14,824 nucleotides of DNA from NCBI GenBank assembly GCA_016302545.1, contig JAEDNK010000035.1:1-14824 (forward strand), written 5' to 3'. The translations under genes and the position numbers were made by a program. Positions within the stretch are counted from its first letter, which is position 1. Each line of letters begins with the position of its first letter. The notes below the pieces were generated by a model, which was not told the DNA's origin, ran no database searches, and worked only from the letters and a program-made list of their open reading frames with translations. The stretch comes from Bacillota bacterium (GTDB lineage: Bacteria; Bacillota; Clostridia; Peptostreptococcales; Anaerovoracaceae). Below are positions 1 to 7,874 of this stretch, piece by piece.

Positions 1-1359
1 CAAAACCCACTAGGTACAGCACCGGTAGGCAGGCTCCTCAGGCAATTTGCCGTACCGAGCATAGTTGCCATGCTTGTAGGCGCACTTTACAATATAGTAG
101 ACCAGATTTTCATAGGGCAGAGCGTAGGTGAGCTTGGAAACGCCGCAACCAATGTGGCTTTTCCACTGTCCACAAGCTGCATAGCCATAGCATTGCTTTT
201 GGGAATAGGAGGCGCGTCAGCCTTTAACCTCACACTTGGGAGAGGCGACAGAGAAAAAGCCCTTTACTATATTGGAAATGCAGCAGTACTGCTTTTTGGC
301 GGAGGGGCACTGCTTTGCGCCGTAACGGAAATATTTTTGGAGCCGATGCTTTTTTTCTTCGGTTCTCCAAAAGAAGTGCTTGGATATGCCCAGGAGTATG
401 TCAGGATAACGGCTATAGGGTTTCCTTTTCTTATTTTTTCCAACGGGGGAGCACATCTGGTGAGAGCAGACGGCAGTCCGAGATACTCTATGGTAAGCAA
501 TATAACGGGAGCGGCAATCAATACGGTGCTGGACCCTCTCTTTATCTTCGGATTTAAAATGGGAATGACAGGTGCTGCGCTGGCAACCATCGCGGGACAA
601 TTTGTTTCTGCACTGATGATTTTCAGATATCTGCAAAGGTTTAAGACAGGACAGCTGAGGGCAGAGCACCTGCGTCCACAGTGGAAGTTCTGCGGATATA
701 CAATGAGTCTGGGACTGGCACACTTCTTCAATCAGTTTGCCATGATGGTGGTTCAGATTGTGATGAACAACTCGCTGACTTACTACGGAGCTCTTTCCGT
801 ATATGGGGAGTCGGTGCCGTTGGCTTGTTCCGGCATTATAAATAAAGTGGGATTTATGTTCTTTTCAATATGTATCGGCATAGCGCAGGGGATGCAGCCG
901 ATTGTGAGCTTTAATTACGGTGCACGGAAATACGAGCGGGTGGAAAAGGCGATGAAACTGAGTATTGCAGCAGGGACAACCATATGCGTTTTGGCATTCC
1001 TCATGTTCCAGTTTTTCCCAAGGCAGATTATCAGCTTGTTCGGGGAAGGGTCGGAGATGTACTTCGCTTTTGCGGAAAGGTATTTCAGGATCTATCTTTT
1101 CTGCACCTTCATCAACAATGTGCAGCCTTTGGCCTCCAATTTCTTTACATCAATAGGAAAGCCCAAGGTCGGAATTTTCCTTGGGCTGACCAGACAAATT
1201 ATTTTCCTGCTTCCGCTAATACTGATTTTCCCGATGATTATGGGAATAGACGGGATAATGTATGCAGGTCCCATTGCTGACTTTATGGCGGCATTGGTTT
1301 CAATGGTGCTCCTTATAAATGAAGTAAAAGCGATGCGTAAGCTCAGTCGCGAGGCTTAG
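1..1359 (+). CDS. MATE family efflux transporter, 5' end outside window
   Basis: Integral membrane drug or metabolite antiporter of the MATE (multidrug and toxin extrusion) family, which couples export to a Na+ or H+ gradient. The reading frame is open from base 1, so the true start lies upstream and about 452 C-terminal residues are visible. The segment after base 31 (LLRQFAVPSIVAMLVGALYN, then DQIFIG) matches the usual first helix of MepA/NorM-like MATE proteins, so only a short N-terminus is missing. Many hydrophobic helices follow, with the characteristic GALYNIVDQIFIG and NFGARK-like (FNYGARKYERV) motifs at the starts of the two halves. The substrate cannot be told from sequence. The stop (TAG, 1357-1359) overlaps the end of the convergent UPF0126 gene by 17 bp, so no intergenic terminator separates the two. 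Confidence 0.9.
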   Translation, partial: QNPLGTAPVGRLLRQFAVPSIVAMLVGALYNIVDQIFIGQSVGELGNAATNVAFPLSTSCIAIALLLGIGGASAFNLTLGRGDREKALYYIGNAAVLLFGGGALLCAVTEIFLEPMLFFFGSPKEVLGYAQEYVRITAIGFPFLIFSNGGAHLVRADGSPRYSMVSNITGAAINTVLDPLFIFGFKMGMTGAALATIAGQFVSALMIFRYLQRFKTGQLRAEHLRPQWKFCGYTMSLGLAHFFNQFAMMVVQIVMNNSLTYYGALSVYGESVPLACSGIINKVGFMFFSICIGIAQGMQPIVSFNYGARKYERVEKAMKLSIAAGTTICVLAFLMFQFFPRQIISLFGEGSEMYFAFAERYFRIYLFCTFINNVQPLASNFFTSIGKPKVGIFLGLTRQIIFLLPLILIFPMIMGIDGIMYAGPIADFMAALVSMVLLINEVKAMRKLSREA

Positions 1360-1975
1360 GCAGGCTCCAGCGGAAGTGCGCGGCTAAAAGACGCAGCAGC
1401 ACCACTACAGCGGTACCTGCAAGCATGGCATTGGCTTCGCCCAGACTGTCCCACACCAGAACACATATAAGGGCTCCGATAAGCGAAGCACAGGCATAAA
1501 AATGCTTTACGAAAATATAAGGCGGATCGCCTGCCATGGTATCTCTGAGCACTCCGCCTCCCACACCGGTAACTACTCCAACGAAGACAAGAAGAAAGGT
1601 GTTATATTCCGATGAGAGGGAATATGCTACCTGAATACCTACAACGGTAAATATTCCAAGCCCCAGAGAATCCATTACCAGCATGAGCCAGTTATAAAGT
1701 GAGCGTTTTTTCAAAATCAGATTCTGCACCGCAGGAAGAAAAACCACAATTGCAGCTCCAATGGCAAAGGTGGCGTATATGGGATTTCTGAAGGTGTTGG
1801 GAGGTGTAATCCCTAAAATCAGGTCACGAATGACTCCGCCGCCCACGGCTGTGGTAAGCCCCAGGATAACTACTCCGAGGATATCCATTTTCTTCTTTAA
1901 ACCTGTGATTGCTCCCGAAACGGAAAAGGCAACAGTACCTATAAGCTCCAGAAAGAGCACAATATCTCCGGACAT
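1343..1975 (-). CDS. UPF0126 / TRIC-like membrane protein (YicG family)
   Basis: A 210-residue polytopic membrane protein of the UPF0126 family, now usually called the bacterial TRIC (trimeric intracellular cation channel) family. Members form homotrimeric monovalent-cation channels; the ion used here is not known. The protein shows the expected internal duplication: a glycine-rich VGGGVIRD motif at about residues 44-51 and a second VGGGVLRD at about 138-145, the latter followed by GDPPYIF. About seven hydrophobic helices are visible. I chose the ATG at 1975 rather than one 57 bp further upstream because a GGAGG box sits 7 bases before it and the extra residues look like leader. The family is about 205 residues long, which also fits. 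It has its own promoter, divergent from the pyr operon. Confidence 0.88.
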   Translation of the reverse strand: MSGDIVLFLELIGTVAFSVSGAITGLKKKMDILGVVILGLTTAVGGGVIRDLILGITPPNTFRNPIYATFAIGAAIVVFLPAVQNLILKKRSLYNWLMLVMDSLGLGIFTVVGIQVAYSLSSEYNTFLLVFVGVVTGVGGGVLRDTMAGDPPYIFVKHFYACASLIGALICVLVWDSLGEANAMLAGTAVVVLLRLLAAHFRWSLPKPRD

Positions 1976-2016
1976 AGAAACCTCCAAATTCCATAAGCAA
2001 AGGATAAGATGGAAAG

Positions 2017-2045
2017 AGTATAACATCGGCATAAAGCTTTGTCAA
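2017..2045 (-). promoter_or_regulatory. Sigma-A promoter for the UPF0126 gene
   Basis: Read on the minus strand, a perfect -35 TTGACA (2045-2040) is followed by a 17-base spacer and a -10 TATACT (2022-2017). This leaves an untranslated leader of about 35 bases before the ATG at 1975. The -35 box is 26 bp from the -35 box of the divergent pyr promoter. Confidence 0.8.
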
Positions 2046-2071
2046 ATGGCAGAAACGACCATTTTTTACTA

Positions 2072-2101
2072 TTGACATGCCCCCTTGCACTGTGCTACAA
2101 T
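2072..2101 (+). promoter_or_regulatory. Sigma-A promoter of the pyr operon
   Basis: A perfect -35 TTGACA (2072-2077), an 18-base spacer and a -10 TACAAT (2096-2101) preceded by the extended -10 element TGC. Transcription should start near 2108, just upstream of the PyrR-binding hairpin, giving a leader of about 130 nt. Confidence 0.85.
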
Positions 2102-2115
2102 CATCAATGGAAAAA

Positions 2116-2148
2116 ATCTTTAAGACGATACAGAGATATCGGCAAGAT
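2116..2148 (+). promoter_or_regulatory. PyrR-binding loop (anti-antiterminator) of the pyr attenuator
   Basis: The RNA can form the PyrR target hairpin. The lower stem ATCTT (2116-2120) pairs with AAGAT (2144-2148). A purine-rich asymmetric internal loop follows at 2121-2125 facing 2142-2143. The upper stem CGATA (2126-2130) pairs with TATCG (2137-2141), closed by the hexaloop CAGAGA (2131-2136). The CNGAGA-type loop and the TTTAA internal bulge match the known PyrR recognition element of Bacillus and clostridia. PyrR bound to UMP/UTP would stabilise this hairpin and so favour termination downstream. The pyrR gene is not in this window. Confidence 0.85.
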
Positions 2149-2209
2149 GGTCATAAGAAAAGGTGCGGGCTTATTGTGTCCGCAGGTTGCTATGTACTTA
2201 ACTTGCCGA
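2139..2209 (+). promoter_or_regulatory. pyr antiterminator pairing
   Basis: TCGGCAAG (2139-2146) is the exact complement of CTTGCCGA (2202-2209). This 8-bp helix uses the 3' half of the PyrR loop and the 5' half of the terminator, so it excludes both. That is the expected three-way logic of PyrR attenuation. A small hairpin TGCGG/CCGCA (2164-2168 with 2180-2184) lies inside the antiterminator loop. Confidence 0.8.
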
Positions 2210-2224
2210 GAGGCAAGTTTTTTT
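2200..2224 (+). terminator. pyr leader attenuator terminator
   Basis: Rho-independent terminator: AACTTGCC (2200-2207), GAGA tetraloop (2208-2211), GGCAAGTT (2212-2219), with a run of seven T residues spanning 2218-2224. It lies just before the pyrC ribosome binding site, so it acts as a premature terminator controlled by the PyrR loop, not as an operon end. Confidence 0.88.
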
Positions 2225-2239
2225 GTATGGAGGAGCGCT

Positions 2240-3388
2240 ATGAGAAGCATAATCACAATCCCTTCTTTCGCAGATGTACACGTTCATCTTCGGGAGCCGG
2301 GATTTTTTTATAAGGAAAGCATAGCCACAGGAACGCTGGCGGCTGCAAAAGGCGGATACGGCTGGGTATGCACCATGCCCAACCTGAACCCTGTGCCGGA
2401 CAGCGCGGAGCATCTTAAGGAGCAGCTGGACATAATACGAAGAGACGCAGCAATAAATGTAATCCCTTACGGGGCAATCACCGTGGGAGAACGAGGCAAG
2501 GAACTGGCAGACCTTGAAGCCATGGCACCTGATGTAATCGCTTTCAGCGATGATGGTGTGGGGCTAAACGACGAAGACATGATGCGTGAGGCCATGCGGC
2601 GCGCCAAAAAGCTGGGCAAGCCCATTGTAGCTCATTGCGAGGACATGGACTTGAGAGCAGGAGGCTACATTCACGACGGAAAATATGCGAAAGCTCACGG
2701 CCATAAGGGCATCTGCTCTGAAAGCGAGTGGAAACCAATAGAAAGGGATCTTGAGCTGGCAGCAGAAACGGGAGCCGCATATCATGTGTGCCACATCTCA
2801 ACAAAAGAAAGCGTAGCCCTTATAAGGGCCGCCAAGGCGGCGGGAGTGGATGTTACCTGCGAAACGGCACCTCATTACCTGGTGCTTTGCGACGAGGACC
2901 TTAAGGAGGAGGGGCGCTTTAAGATGAACCCGCCTATCAGAAGCGCCGAGGACAGAGACGCTCTCATAGAAGGAATTCTCGACGGAACCATAGACATGAT
3001 AGCCACGGACCATGCGCCTCACAGCGAAGCCGAAAAGGCAAGAGGCCTTGAAAAAAGCGCCATGGGGGTGGTTGGACTTGAAACGGCTTTCCCGATTATA
3101 TACACCAAGCTCATAAAGCCGGGCATAATCACCTTGGAGCAGGCAGTAAAGCTGATGAGCGAAAACCCACGGAAGCGGTTCGGCCTTCCAACAGCTGAAG
3201 CAAACGGCGATTATGCGGTGTGGGAAATCGGAGAGGAATATGAAATCGACCCGTCGGAGTTTAAGACAAAGGGCAGGGCAACGCCTTTTGCAGGAGAAAG
3301 AGTTTACGGAAAATGCCTGCTCAATGTAGTAGGCGGCAAAACAGTGTGGGATGCAGAGGCAGAAGAAGCGTCAGGGAGCAAAAGATGA
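2240..3388 (+). CDS. pyrC: Dihydroorotase, class I, lacking the usual N-terminal segment
   Basis: Zinc amidohydrolase that cyclises N-carbamoyl-aspartate to dihydroorotate, the third step of UMP synthesis, in the cytoplasm. The 382-residue product has the metal-site motif HVHLREPG (H14, H16, R18), a FSDDGVGL segment, HCED (H132), YHVCH (H182, H185) and the catalytic TDHAPHS (D257, H261). I chose the ATG at 2240 because GGAGGAG (2229-2235) sits directly before it and the upstream in-frame codons run through the attenuator. Class I enzymes usually have about 420-430 residues. Here the roughly 45-residue N-terminal part of the beta-sandwich domain is absent, while the C-terminal part (about residues 315-375) is present. 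It is first in the operon and overlaps pyrK by ATGA. Confidence 0.93.
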   Translation: MRSIITIPSFADVHVHLREPGFFYKESIATGTLAAAKGGYGWVCTMPNLNPVPDSAEHLKEQLDIIRRDAAINVIPYGAITVGERGKELADLEAMAPDVIAFSDDGVGLNDEDMMREAMRRAKKLGKPIVAHCEDMDLRAGGYIHDGKYAKAHGHKGICSESEWKPIERDLELAAETGAAYHVCHISTKESVALIRAAKAAGVDVTCETAPHYLVLCDEDLKEEGRFKMNPPIRSAEDRDALIEGILDGTIDMIATDHAPHSEAEKARGLEKSAMGVVGLETAFPIIYTKLIKPGIITLEQAVKLMSENPRKRFGLPTAEANGDYAVWEIGEEYEIDPSEFKTKGRATPFAGERVYGKCLLNVVGGKTVWDAEAEEASGSKR

Positions 3389-4122
3389 AACAGAGCATAT
3401 TCGAGATAAAATCAAACAGAGAGATAGCGAAGGACACCTTCGAAATGGTGTTGGCAGGCGACACCTCGGATGTAACGGCACCGGGACAGTTTGTAAACAT
3501 CAAGCTTGAAGGCTTTTTCCTGAGAAGACCTATATCCGTCTGCGACTGGAATGAGGAAAGCCTTACTATTATATATAAAGTCGTAGGTCAGGGTACAGAG
3601 GTCATGGCTGAGATGAAGCCGGGCGAAAGCTTTGACATTCTCACAGGTCTGGGAAACGGATATAACACCGATGCAGTCAAAGAAGGAGACAGACCTGTGC
3701 TAATCGGCGGCGGCGCGGGAGTTCCGCCTATGTACGGACTGGCAAAGACTCTCATGGCGAAGGGTGTGAAGCCTCAGGTAATCCTCGGATTCAACACAGC
3801 TGAAGAGGTGTTTTATAAGGATGAATTCGAGAAACTGGGAGCGGACCTTTACATTGCCACCGCGGACGGAAGCGTAGGAACAAAAGGATTCGTCACCGAT
3901 GTGATGAAGGAAATAGAGTACACCTACTTCTTCACCTGCGGACCTATGCCAATGTTTAAGGCCATCGAGAGCATAGCGGAAACTTCAGGCCAGTACAGCT
4001 TCGAGGAAAGAATGGGCTGCGGTTTCGGAGCTTGTATGGGATGCTCATGCAAGACTAAATACGGAAATAAGAGAATCTGCAAGGACGGGCCGGTTCTGGA
4101 AAGAGAGGAAATCATATGGTAG
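3385..4122 (+). CDS. pyrK: Dihydroorotate dehydrogenase electron-transfer subunit PyrK
   Basis: FAD- and [2Fe-2S]-containing subunit that passes electrons from dihydroorotate oxidation in PyrD to NAD+, forming the class 1B PyrD2K2 complex in the cytoplasm. The 245-residue product has the ferredoxin-reductase-like fold: an FAD segment with LRRPISVCD near residues 48-56, a nucleotide-binding GGGAGVPPMYGLA segment near 109-121, and a C-terminal cluster motif with C212, C217, C220 and C232 (C-x4-C-x2-C-x11-C) followed by KDGPV. The ATG at 3385 overlaps the pyrC stop as ATGA and has GGGAG upstream. An earlier in-frame start at 3313 lies inside pyrC and is not used. Its stop overlaps the pyrD start by 7 bp, so the two subunits are probably made in equal amounts. 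Confidence 0.94.
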   Translation: MKQSIFEIKSNREIAKDTFEMVLAGDTSDVTAPGQFVNIKLEGFFLRRPISVCDWNEESLTIIYKVVGQGTEVMAEMKPGESFDILTGLGNGYNTDAVKEGDRPVLIGGGAGVPPMYGLAKTLMAKGVKPQVILGFNTAEEVFYKDEFEKLGADLYIATADGSVGTKGFVTDVMKEIEYTYFFTCGPMPMFKAIESIAETSGQYSFEERMGCGFGACMGCSCKTKYGNKRICKDGPVLEREEIIW

Positions 4123-5039
4123 ATATCAAGACAAGCCTTTGCGGCATAACCCTTGACAACCCTGTGATTCCCGCATCGGGAACCTTCGGCTACGGATACG
4201 AGTTTGCGGAACTTTACGACATAAACTGTCTGGGTACTTTCTCCTTTAAAGGAACCACATTGGAGCCTCGCTTCGGAAATCCAACGCCGAGAATTGCAGA
4301 ATGTCCTGACGGAATGATAAATGCAGTGGGACTTCAGAATCCGGGGGTTGATGCGGTAATCGCAGAGGAGCTCCCAAGGCTGGCACAGGTTTTCCATAAG
4401 CCGGTAATGGCCAATGTGAGCGGTTTTTCTGTGGATGACTATGTGGAGACGGTGAGACGCTTCGAGGCTGATGAAGCGGCAAGAGCACAGATCGGATGGT
4501 TTGAGGTCAACATAAGCTGCCCCAATGTACACGGCGGCGGCATGGCCTTCGGAACATGTCCTGAGGCGGCAGCCGAAGTGACGTCAGCGGTAAGAAAGGT
4601 GACTGATAAACCCCTGTTAATCAAGCTTTCCCCGAATGTAACTGACATAACTGAAATCGCCGGAGCCTGCGAAGCGGCAGGAGCTGACGGAATAAGCCTC
4701 ATAAACACTTTGCTGGGAATGAGGATAAACCTTAAGACAGGTAAGCCGGTAATCGCCAACAAGATGGGCGGATTCAGCGGCCACGCAATTCTGCCGGTGG
4801 CCCTGAGGATGGTCTACCAGGTGTACGAAGCTGTAAAGATTCCTGTAGTGGGAATGGGCGGCGTATCTACAGCAGAAGAAGTAATTGAAATGATGATGGC
4901 AGGTGCATCCGCCGTTGAAATTGGCGCGGTTAACCTGATTAACCCCTTCGCAGCGAAGGAAATAATCGAAAAGCTGCCGGAGGTAATGGATAAATACAAT
5001 ATTAAAAAACTTAGCAATATTATAGGAGGTGCGCACTGA
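4116..5039 (+). CDS. pyrD: Dihydroorotate dehydrogenase catalytic subunit, class 1B
   Basis: FMN enzyme that oxidises dihydroorotate to orotate. The 307-residue product has the N-terminal NPVIPASGTFGYG segment, TLEPRFGNPTPR near residues 49-60, the substrate-binding NAVGLQNPG, and NISCPNV carrying the active-site base C135 (class 1 enzymes use cysteine, class 2 use serine). A C-terminal phosphate-binding stretch (VVGMGGVSTAEE, then GASAVEIGA) closes the TIM barrel. Adjacency to pyrK marks it as the NAD+-linked class 1B form. The start overlaps the end of pyrK by 7 bp, with GAGAGGAA as ribosome binding site, and its stop overlaps the pyrF start by one base. Confidence 0.95.
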   Translation: MVDIKTSLCGITLDNPVIPASGTFGYGYEFAELYDINCLGTFSFKGTTLEPRFGNPTPRIAECPDGMINAVGLQNPGVDAVIAEELPRLAQVFHKPVMANVSGFSVDDYVETVRRFEADEAARAQIGWFEVNISCPNVHGGGMAFGTCPEAAAEVTSAVRKVTDKPLLIKLSPNVTDITEIAGACEAAGADGISLINTLLGMRINLKTGKPVIANKMGGFSGHAILPVALRMVYQVYEAVKIPVVGMGGVSTAEEVIEMMMAGASAVEIGAVNLINPFAAKEIIEKLPEVMDKYNIKKLSNIIGGAH

Positions 5040-5737
5040 TGGGTAAGGACGTAATTGTAGCATGCGATTTTAACACTGCAGAGGAAACACTGAGATTCCT
5101 TGATAATTTTACCGAGGAAAAGCCTTATGTAAAGATCGGCATGGAGCTGTTTTATGCTGAGGGGCCCGAAATCGTGAGAGAAATCAAGAGAAGAGGACAT
5201 AAGATTTTCCTGGATCTTAAACTCCACGATATACCTAACACAGTAAAGAAGGCTATGGCAGTGCTCTCACGCCTTGATGTGGATATGTGCAACCTTCACG
5301 CTGCCGGAACTGTAGCAATGATGGAGGCGGCAATTGAAGGACTAACACGCCCTGACGGCACCAGACCATTGCTCATAGCGGTTACACAGCTGACCTCTAC
5401 CGACCAGGAAAGAATGGAGCGAGATCTTCTCATAAATGAGCCGCTGGAAAAGGTGGTTATGCATTACGCTTCCAATGCCAAGGCAGCAGGCCTTGACGGA
5501 GTGGTATGTTCACCTCTGGAAAGCCCACCAGTGCATGAAACCTGCGGCGGACAGTTCCTCACAGTAACACCGGGAGTGCGCTTTGCTGACGGAGACAAGG
5601 GCGACCAGGTTCGTGTAACTACGCCGGAAAAGGCAAAGGAACTGGGTTCGGACTACATCGTAGTAGGTCGCCCCATTACCCAGGCTCAGGATCCGGTGGC
5701 AGCATACAGAAGATGCGTCAGAGAATTTGTAGGTTAA
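5039..5737 (+). CDS. pyrF: Orotidine 5'-phosphate decarboxylase, type 1
   Basis: Decarboxylates OMP to UMP, the last step of the pathway. The 232-residue length matches the group found in Bacillus and E. coli. The catalytic charge network is present as D59-K61-D64 within LDLKLHDIPNT, with the N-terminal VACDFN (D10 region) and the C-terminal phosphate-gripping TPGVRFADGDKGDQ and VVGRPIT segments. The ATG overlaps the pyrD stop (TGATG) and has a full AGGAGGT box 8 bases upstream. A 49-bp gap with a small hairpin (CGGC/GCCG, 5757-5769) separates it from pyrE. Confidence 0.95.
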   Translation: MGKDVIVACDFNTAEETLRFLDNFTEEKPYVKIGMELFYAEGPEIVREIKRRGHKIFLDLKLHDIPNTVKKAMAVLSRLDVDMCNLHAAGTVAMMEAAIEGLTRPDGTRPLLIAVTQLTSTDQERMERDLLINEPLEKVVMHYASNAKAAGLDGVVCSPLESPPVHETCGGQFLTVTPGVRFADGDKGDQVRVTTPEKAKELGSDYIVVGRPITQAQDPVAAYRRCVREFVG

Positions 5738-5786
5738 TTTTATAAATGTGATTTGACGGCATACAGCCGGCGAAAGGAGATATAAA

Positions 5787-6422
5787 ATGGAATTAAAAAA
5801 AGAAATTGCAAAGGGCCTTCTCAGCATAGAGGCGGTTTTCTTAAGACCGGAGGAGCCTTTTACATGGGCAAGCGGAATCAAGAGCCCGATTTACTGTGAC
5901 AACCGTCTTACTCTTACGGCACCTGAAGTCAGAACAAAGGTGGAAGAAGGACTGGTTCAGGCAGTAAAAGAAAACTACCCTGACTGCGAAGTTCTCATGG
6001 GAACAAGCACTGCAGGAATTGCTCATGCAGCTATCGTGGGACATCTCATGAACCTTCCTATGGGGTATGTAAGAAGCTCTGCTAAGGACCACGGCAGAAC
6101 CAATCAGATAGAAGGAAAGCTCCTTCCGGGACAGAAGGTTGTAGTCATAGAAGACCTTATCTCCACAGGCGGTTCAGCCATAGATACTGTAAAGGTGCTT
6201 AGAGAAGCAGGAGCGGAAGTCCTCGGAATTGCAAGCATTTTTACATACGGAATGAAAAAGGGCATCGAACGTATGGCAGAAGCAGATGTTAAAAATGTGA
6301 GCCTCTGCGACCTTGACGCTCTGGTTGAGGTTGCCGCAGAAACAGGATACATCAAGGCAGAAGACAAGGAACGCATTTTAAAATTCAGAGAAAACCCGGC
6401 CGATGAAAGCTGGATGAAATAG
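5787..6422 (+). CDS. pyrE: Orotate phosphoribosyltransferase
   Basis: Transfers orotate onto PRPP to give OMP, the step between PyrD and PyrF. The 211-residue product has the type I PRTase fold. ASGIKSPIYCDNR (about residues 29-41) forms the orotate and PRPP contacts near the N-terminus, and VVVIEDLISTGGSA (118-131) is the PRPP loop with E122-D123 and T127-G128-G129. YVRSSAKDHGRTNQIEG (about 93-109) is the flexible catalytic loop. GAAAGGAGA precedes the ATG. It is part of the pyr operon, 49 bp after pyrF and 23 bp before pyrB. Confidence 0.95.
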   Translation: MELKKEIAKGLLSIEAVFLRPEEPFTWASGIKSPIYCDNRLTLTAPEVRTKVEEGLVQAVKENYPDCEVLMGTSTAGIAHAAIVGHLMNLPMGYVRSSAKDHGRTNQIEGKLLPGQKVVVIEDLISTGGSAIDTVKVLREAGAEVLGIASIFTYGMKKGIERMAEADVKNVSLCDLDALVEVAAETGYIKAEDKERILKFRENPADESWMK

Positions 6423-6445
6423 ATCAAATAACGGAGGACAAAACA

Positions 6446-7375
6446 ATGAGCGAAATCAGAAACTTAATCAACATCACCGACTTAACTGTTGAAGAAATCG
6501 ACGGACTTATAGCTACCGCAGACGATATCGTAGCCAACCACAGCGCTTACGAAAACATCTGCGCTCACAAGAAGCTCGCAACACTTTTCTTCGAACCAAG
6601 CACCAGAACCAGACTCAGCTTTGAAGCAGCCATGCTTGAACTTGGAGGAAGCGTACTGGGATTTTCATCAGCCAACTCCAGCTCAGCTGCCAAGGGCGAA
6701 AGCGTAAGCGACACCATTCAGACAGTTGGCTGCTACGTTGACATCATCGCAATGCGCCACCCTAAGGAAGGTGCTCCTATCGTAGGTGCACAAAGAACCA
6801 CAGTTCCTATTATCAACGCAGGCGATGGCGGACATTTCCACCCGACACAGACACTGACCGACCTTCTCACCATCAAGAGAAAGAAGGGCAGATTAAATGA
6901 CATGACAATTGGACTCTGCGGAGACCTTAAATTCGGCAGAACCGTTCACTCCCTCATCGAAGCAATGCTGCGCTATGAAGGCATCAGATTCGTGCTCATC
7001 TCACCGCAGGAGCTGGCAGTACCTGAATACATAAAGGAAAAGATGAATGCTGCCGGAGCAGAGTGGAAAGAAGTTGAAACCCTTGAAGAAGCTATGCCTG
7101 AGCTGGACATCCTTTACATGACCAGAGTTCAGAAGGAGCGTTTCTTCAACGAAGAGGACTACATCAGACTTAAGGACAGCTACATCCTTGACCTTGAAAA
7201 GCTTCAGACAGCCAAGGAAGACCTTACTATCATGCACCCGCTGCCTAGAGTTAATGAAATCTCTGTAGAGGTTGACGATGACCCTAGAGCGTGCTATTTC
7301 TTCCAGGCACTTTGCGGCAAACACATCAGAATGGCCCTCATCCTGTTCCTTCTCGGAATCAAGAGAGAAGCGTAA
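6446..7375 (+). CDS. pyrB: Aspartate carbamoyltransferase catalytic subunit
   Basis: Condenses carbamoyl phosphate with aspartate to carbamoyl-aspartate, the first committed step. The 309-residue length matches the E. coli catalytic chain. FFEPSTRTR puts S52-T53-R54-T55 at the same residue numbers as the E. coli carbamoyl-phosphate site. SSAAKGE carries the active-site lysine K83 that reaches over from a neighbouring subunit. FHPTQ and HPLPR are the other substrate motifs, and GDLKFGRTVHSL opens the aspartate domain. It has a clear GGAGGA ribosome binding site and is followed by the regulatory chain pyrI, so the enzyme should be an allosteric c6r6 holoenzyme. Confidence 0.96.
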   Translation: MSEIRNLINITDLTVEEIDGLIATADDIVANHSAYENICAHKKLATLFFEPSTRTRLSFEAAMLELGGSVLGFSSANSSSAAKGESVSDTIQTVGCYVDIIAMRHPKEGAPIVGAQRTTVPIINAGDGGHFHPTQTLTDLLTIKRKKGRLNDMTIGLCGDLKFGRTVHSLIEAMLRYEGIRFVLISPQELAVPEYIKEKMNAAGAEWKEVETLEEAMPELDILYMTRVQKERFFNEEDYIRLKDSYILDLEKLQTAKEDLTIMHPLPRVNEISVEVDDDPRACYFFQALCGKHIRMALILFLLGIKREA

Positions 7376-7422
7376 TTAAAGGATTTCAGGACAACTTAAG
7401 GTAAATTTCAGGAGGTAAGAAA

Positions 7423-7845
7423 ATGAATATAGACGGAGTAAAGACAGGTATCGTATTAGACCATATCAAGGCAGGAAAGAGCATGCAGATTTATGAGCTC
7501 CTTGGACTTGACAAGATAAACAACTGCGTGGCAATCATCCAGAACGCCGACAGCGGAAAGTACGGAAAAAAGGACATAATCAAAATCGACCAGATTATCG
7601 ACCTTGACTTCGATGTACTGGGCTATGTGGACAGCAATATCACCGTAAACATCGTAAAGGACGGAAAGCTGGAAAGAAAGCACCACATGGAGCTTCCACA
7701 GACTCTTAAAAATGTAGTAAAGTGCAAAAACCCTCGCTGCATCACTTCCGTTGAGCAGGAAATCGTACATACATTCAAGCTTGTGGACAGGGAAAACAAG
7801 GTTTACCGCTGCATTTACTGCGATGCAGAGCACAAGGTTAAATAG
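7423..7845 (+). CDS. pyrI: Aspartate carbamoyltransferase regulatory subunit
   Basis: Binds nucleotide effectors and tethers PyrB trimers into the allosteric holoenzyme. The 140-residue protein has an N-terminal nucleotide-binding half (starting MNIDGVKTGIVLDHIKAGK) and a C-terminal zinc domain with C101, C106, C130 and C133. The C-x4-C-x23-C-x2-C spacing is identical to that of E. coli PyrI. AGGAGGT sits before the ATG. It is the last gene of the operon, and a terminator follows 38 bases after its stop. The operon is therefore controlled both by PyrR attenuation and by allosteric feedback. Confidence 0.95.
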   Translation: MNIDGVKTGIVLDHIKAGKSMQIYELLGLDKINNCVAIIQNADSGKYGKKDIIKIDQIIDLDFDVLGYVDSNITVNIVKDGKLERKHHMELPQTLKNVVKCKNPRCITSVEQEIVHTFKLVDRENKVYRCIYCDAEHKVK

Positions 7846-7874
7846 TAACTTGGGGAATTTGGCGTTTTTTATTA

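Noticed and set aside
217..731. Long minus-strand open frames opposite the MATE gene
   Set aside because: They are antisense shadows of a clear transporter gene, with no ribosome binding sites and unlikely amino-acid composition.
2039..2239. In-frame upstream extension of pyrC by 67 codons
   Set aside because: It would be translated across the pyr promoter -10, PyrR loop and terminator, shows no resemblance to dihydroorotase N-termini, and the ribosome binding site at 2229-2235 fits the start at 2240.
5738..5786. Possible internal promoter or terminator between pyrF and pyrE
   Set aside because: TTGACG and TATAAA are present but spaced 22 bases apart, and the 4-bp hairpin has no T-run; the genes read as one operon.
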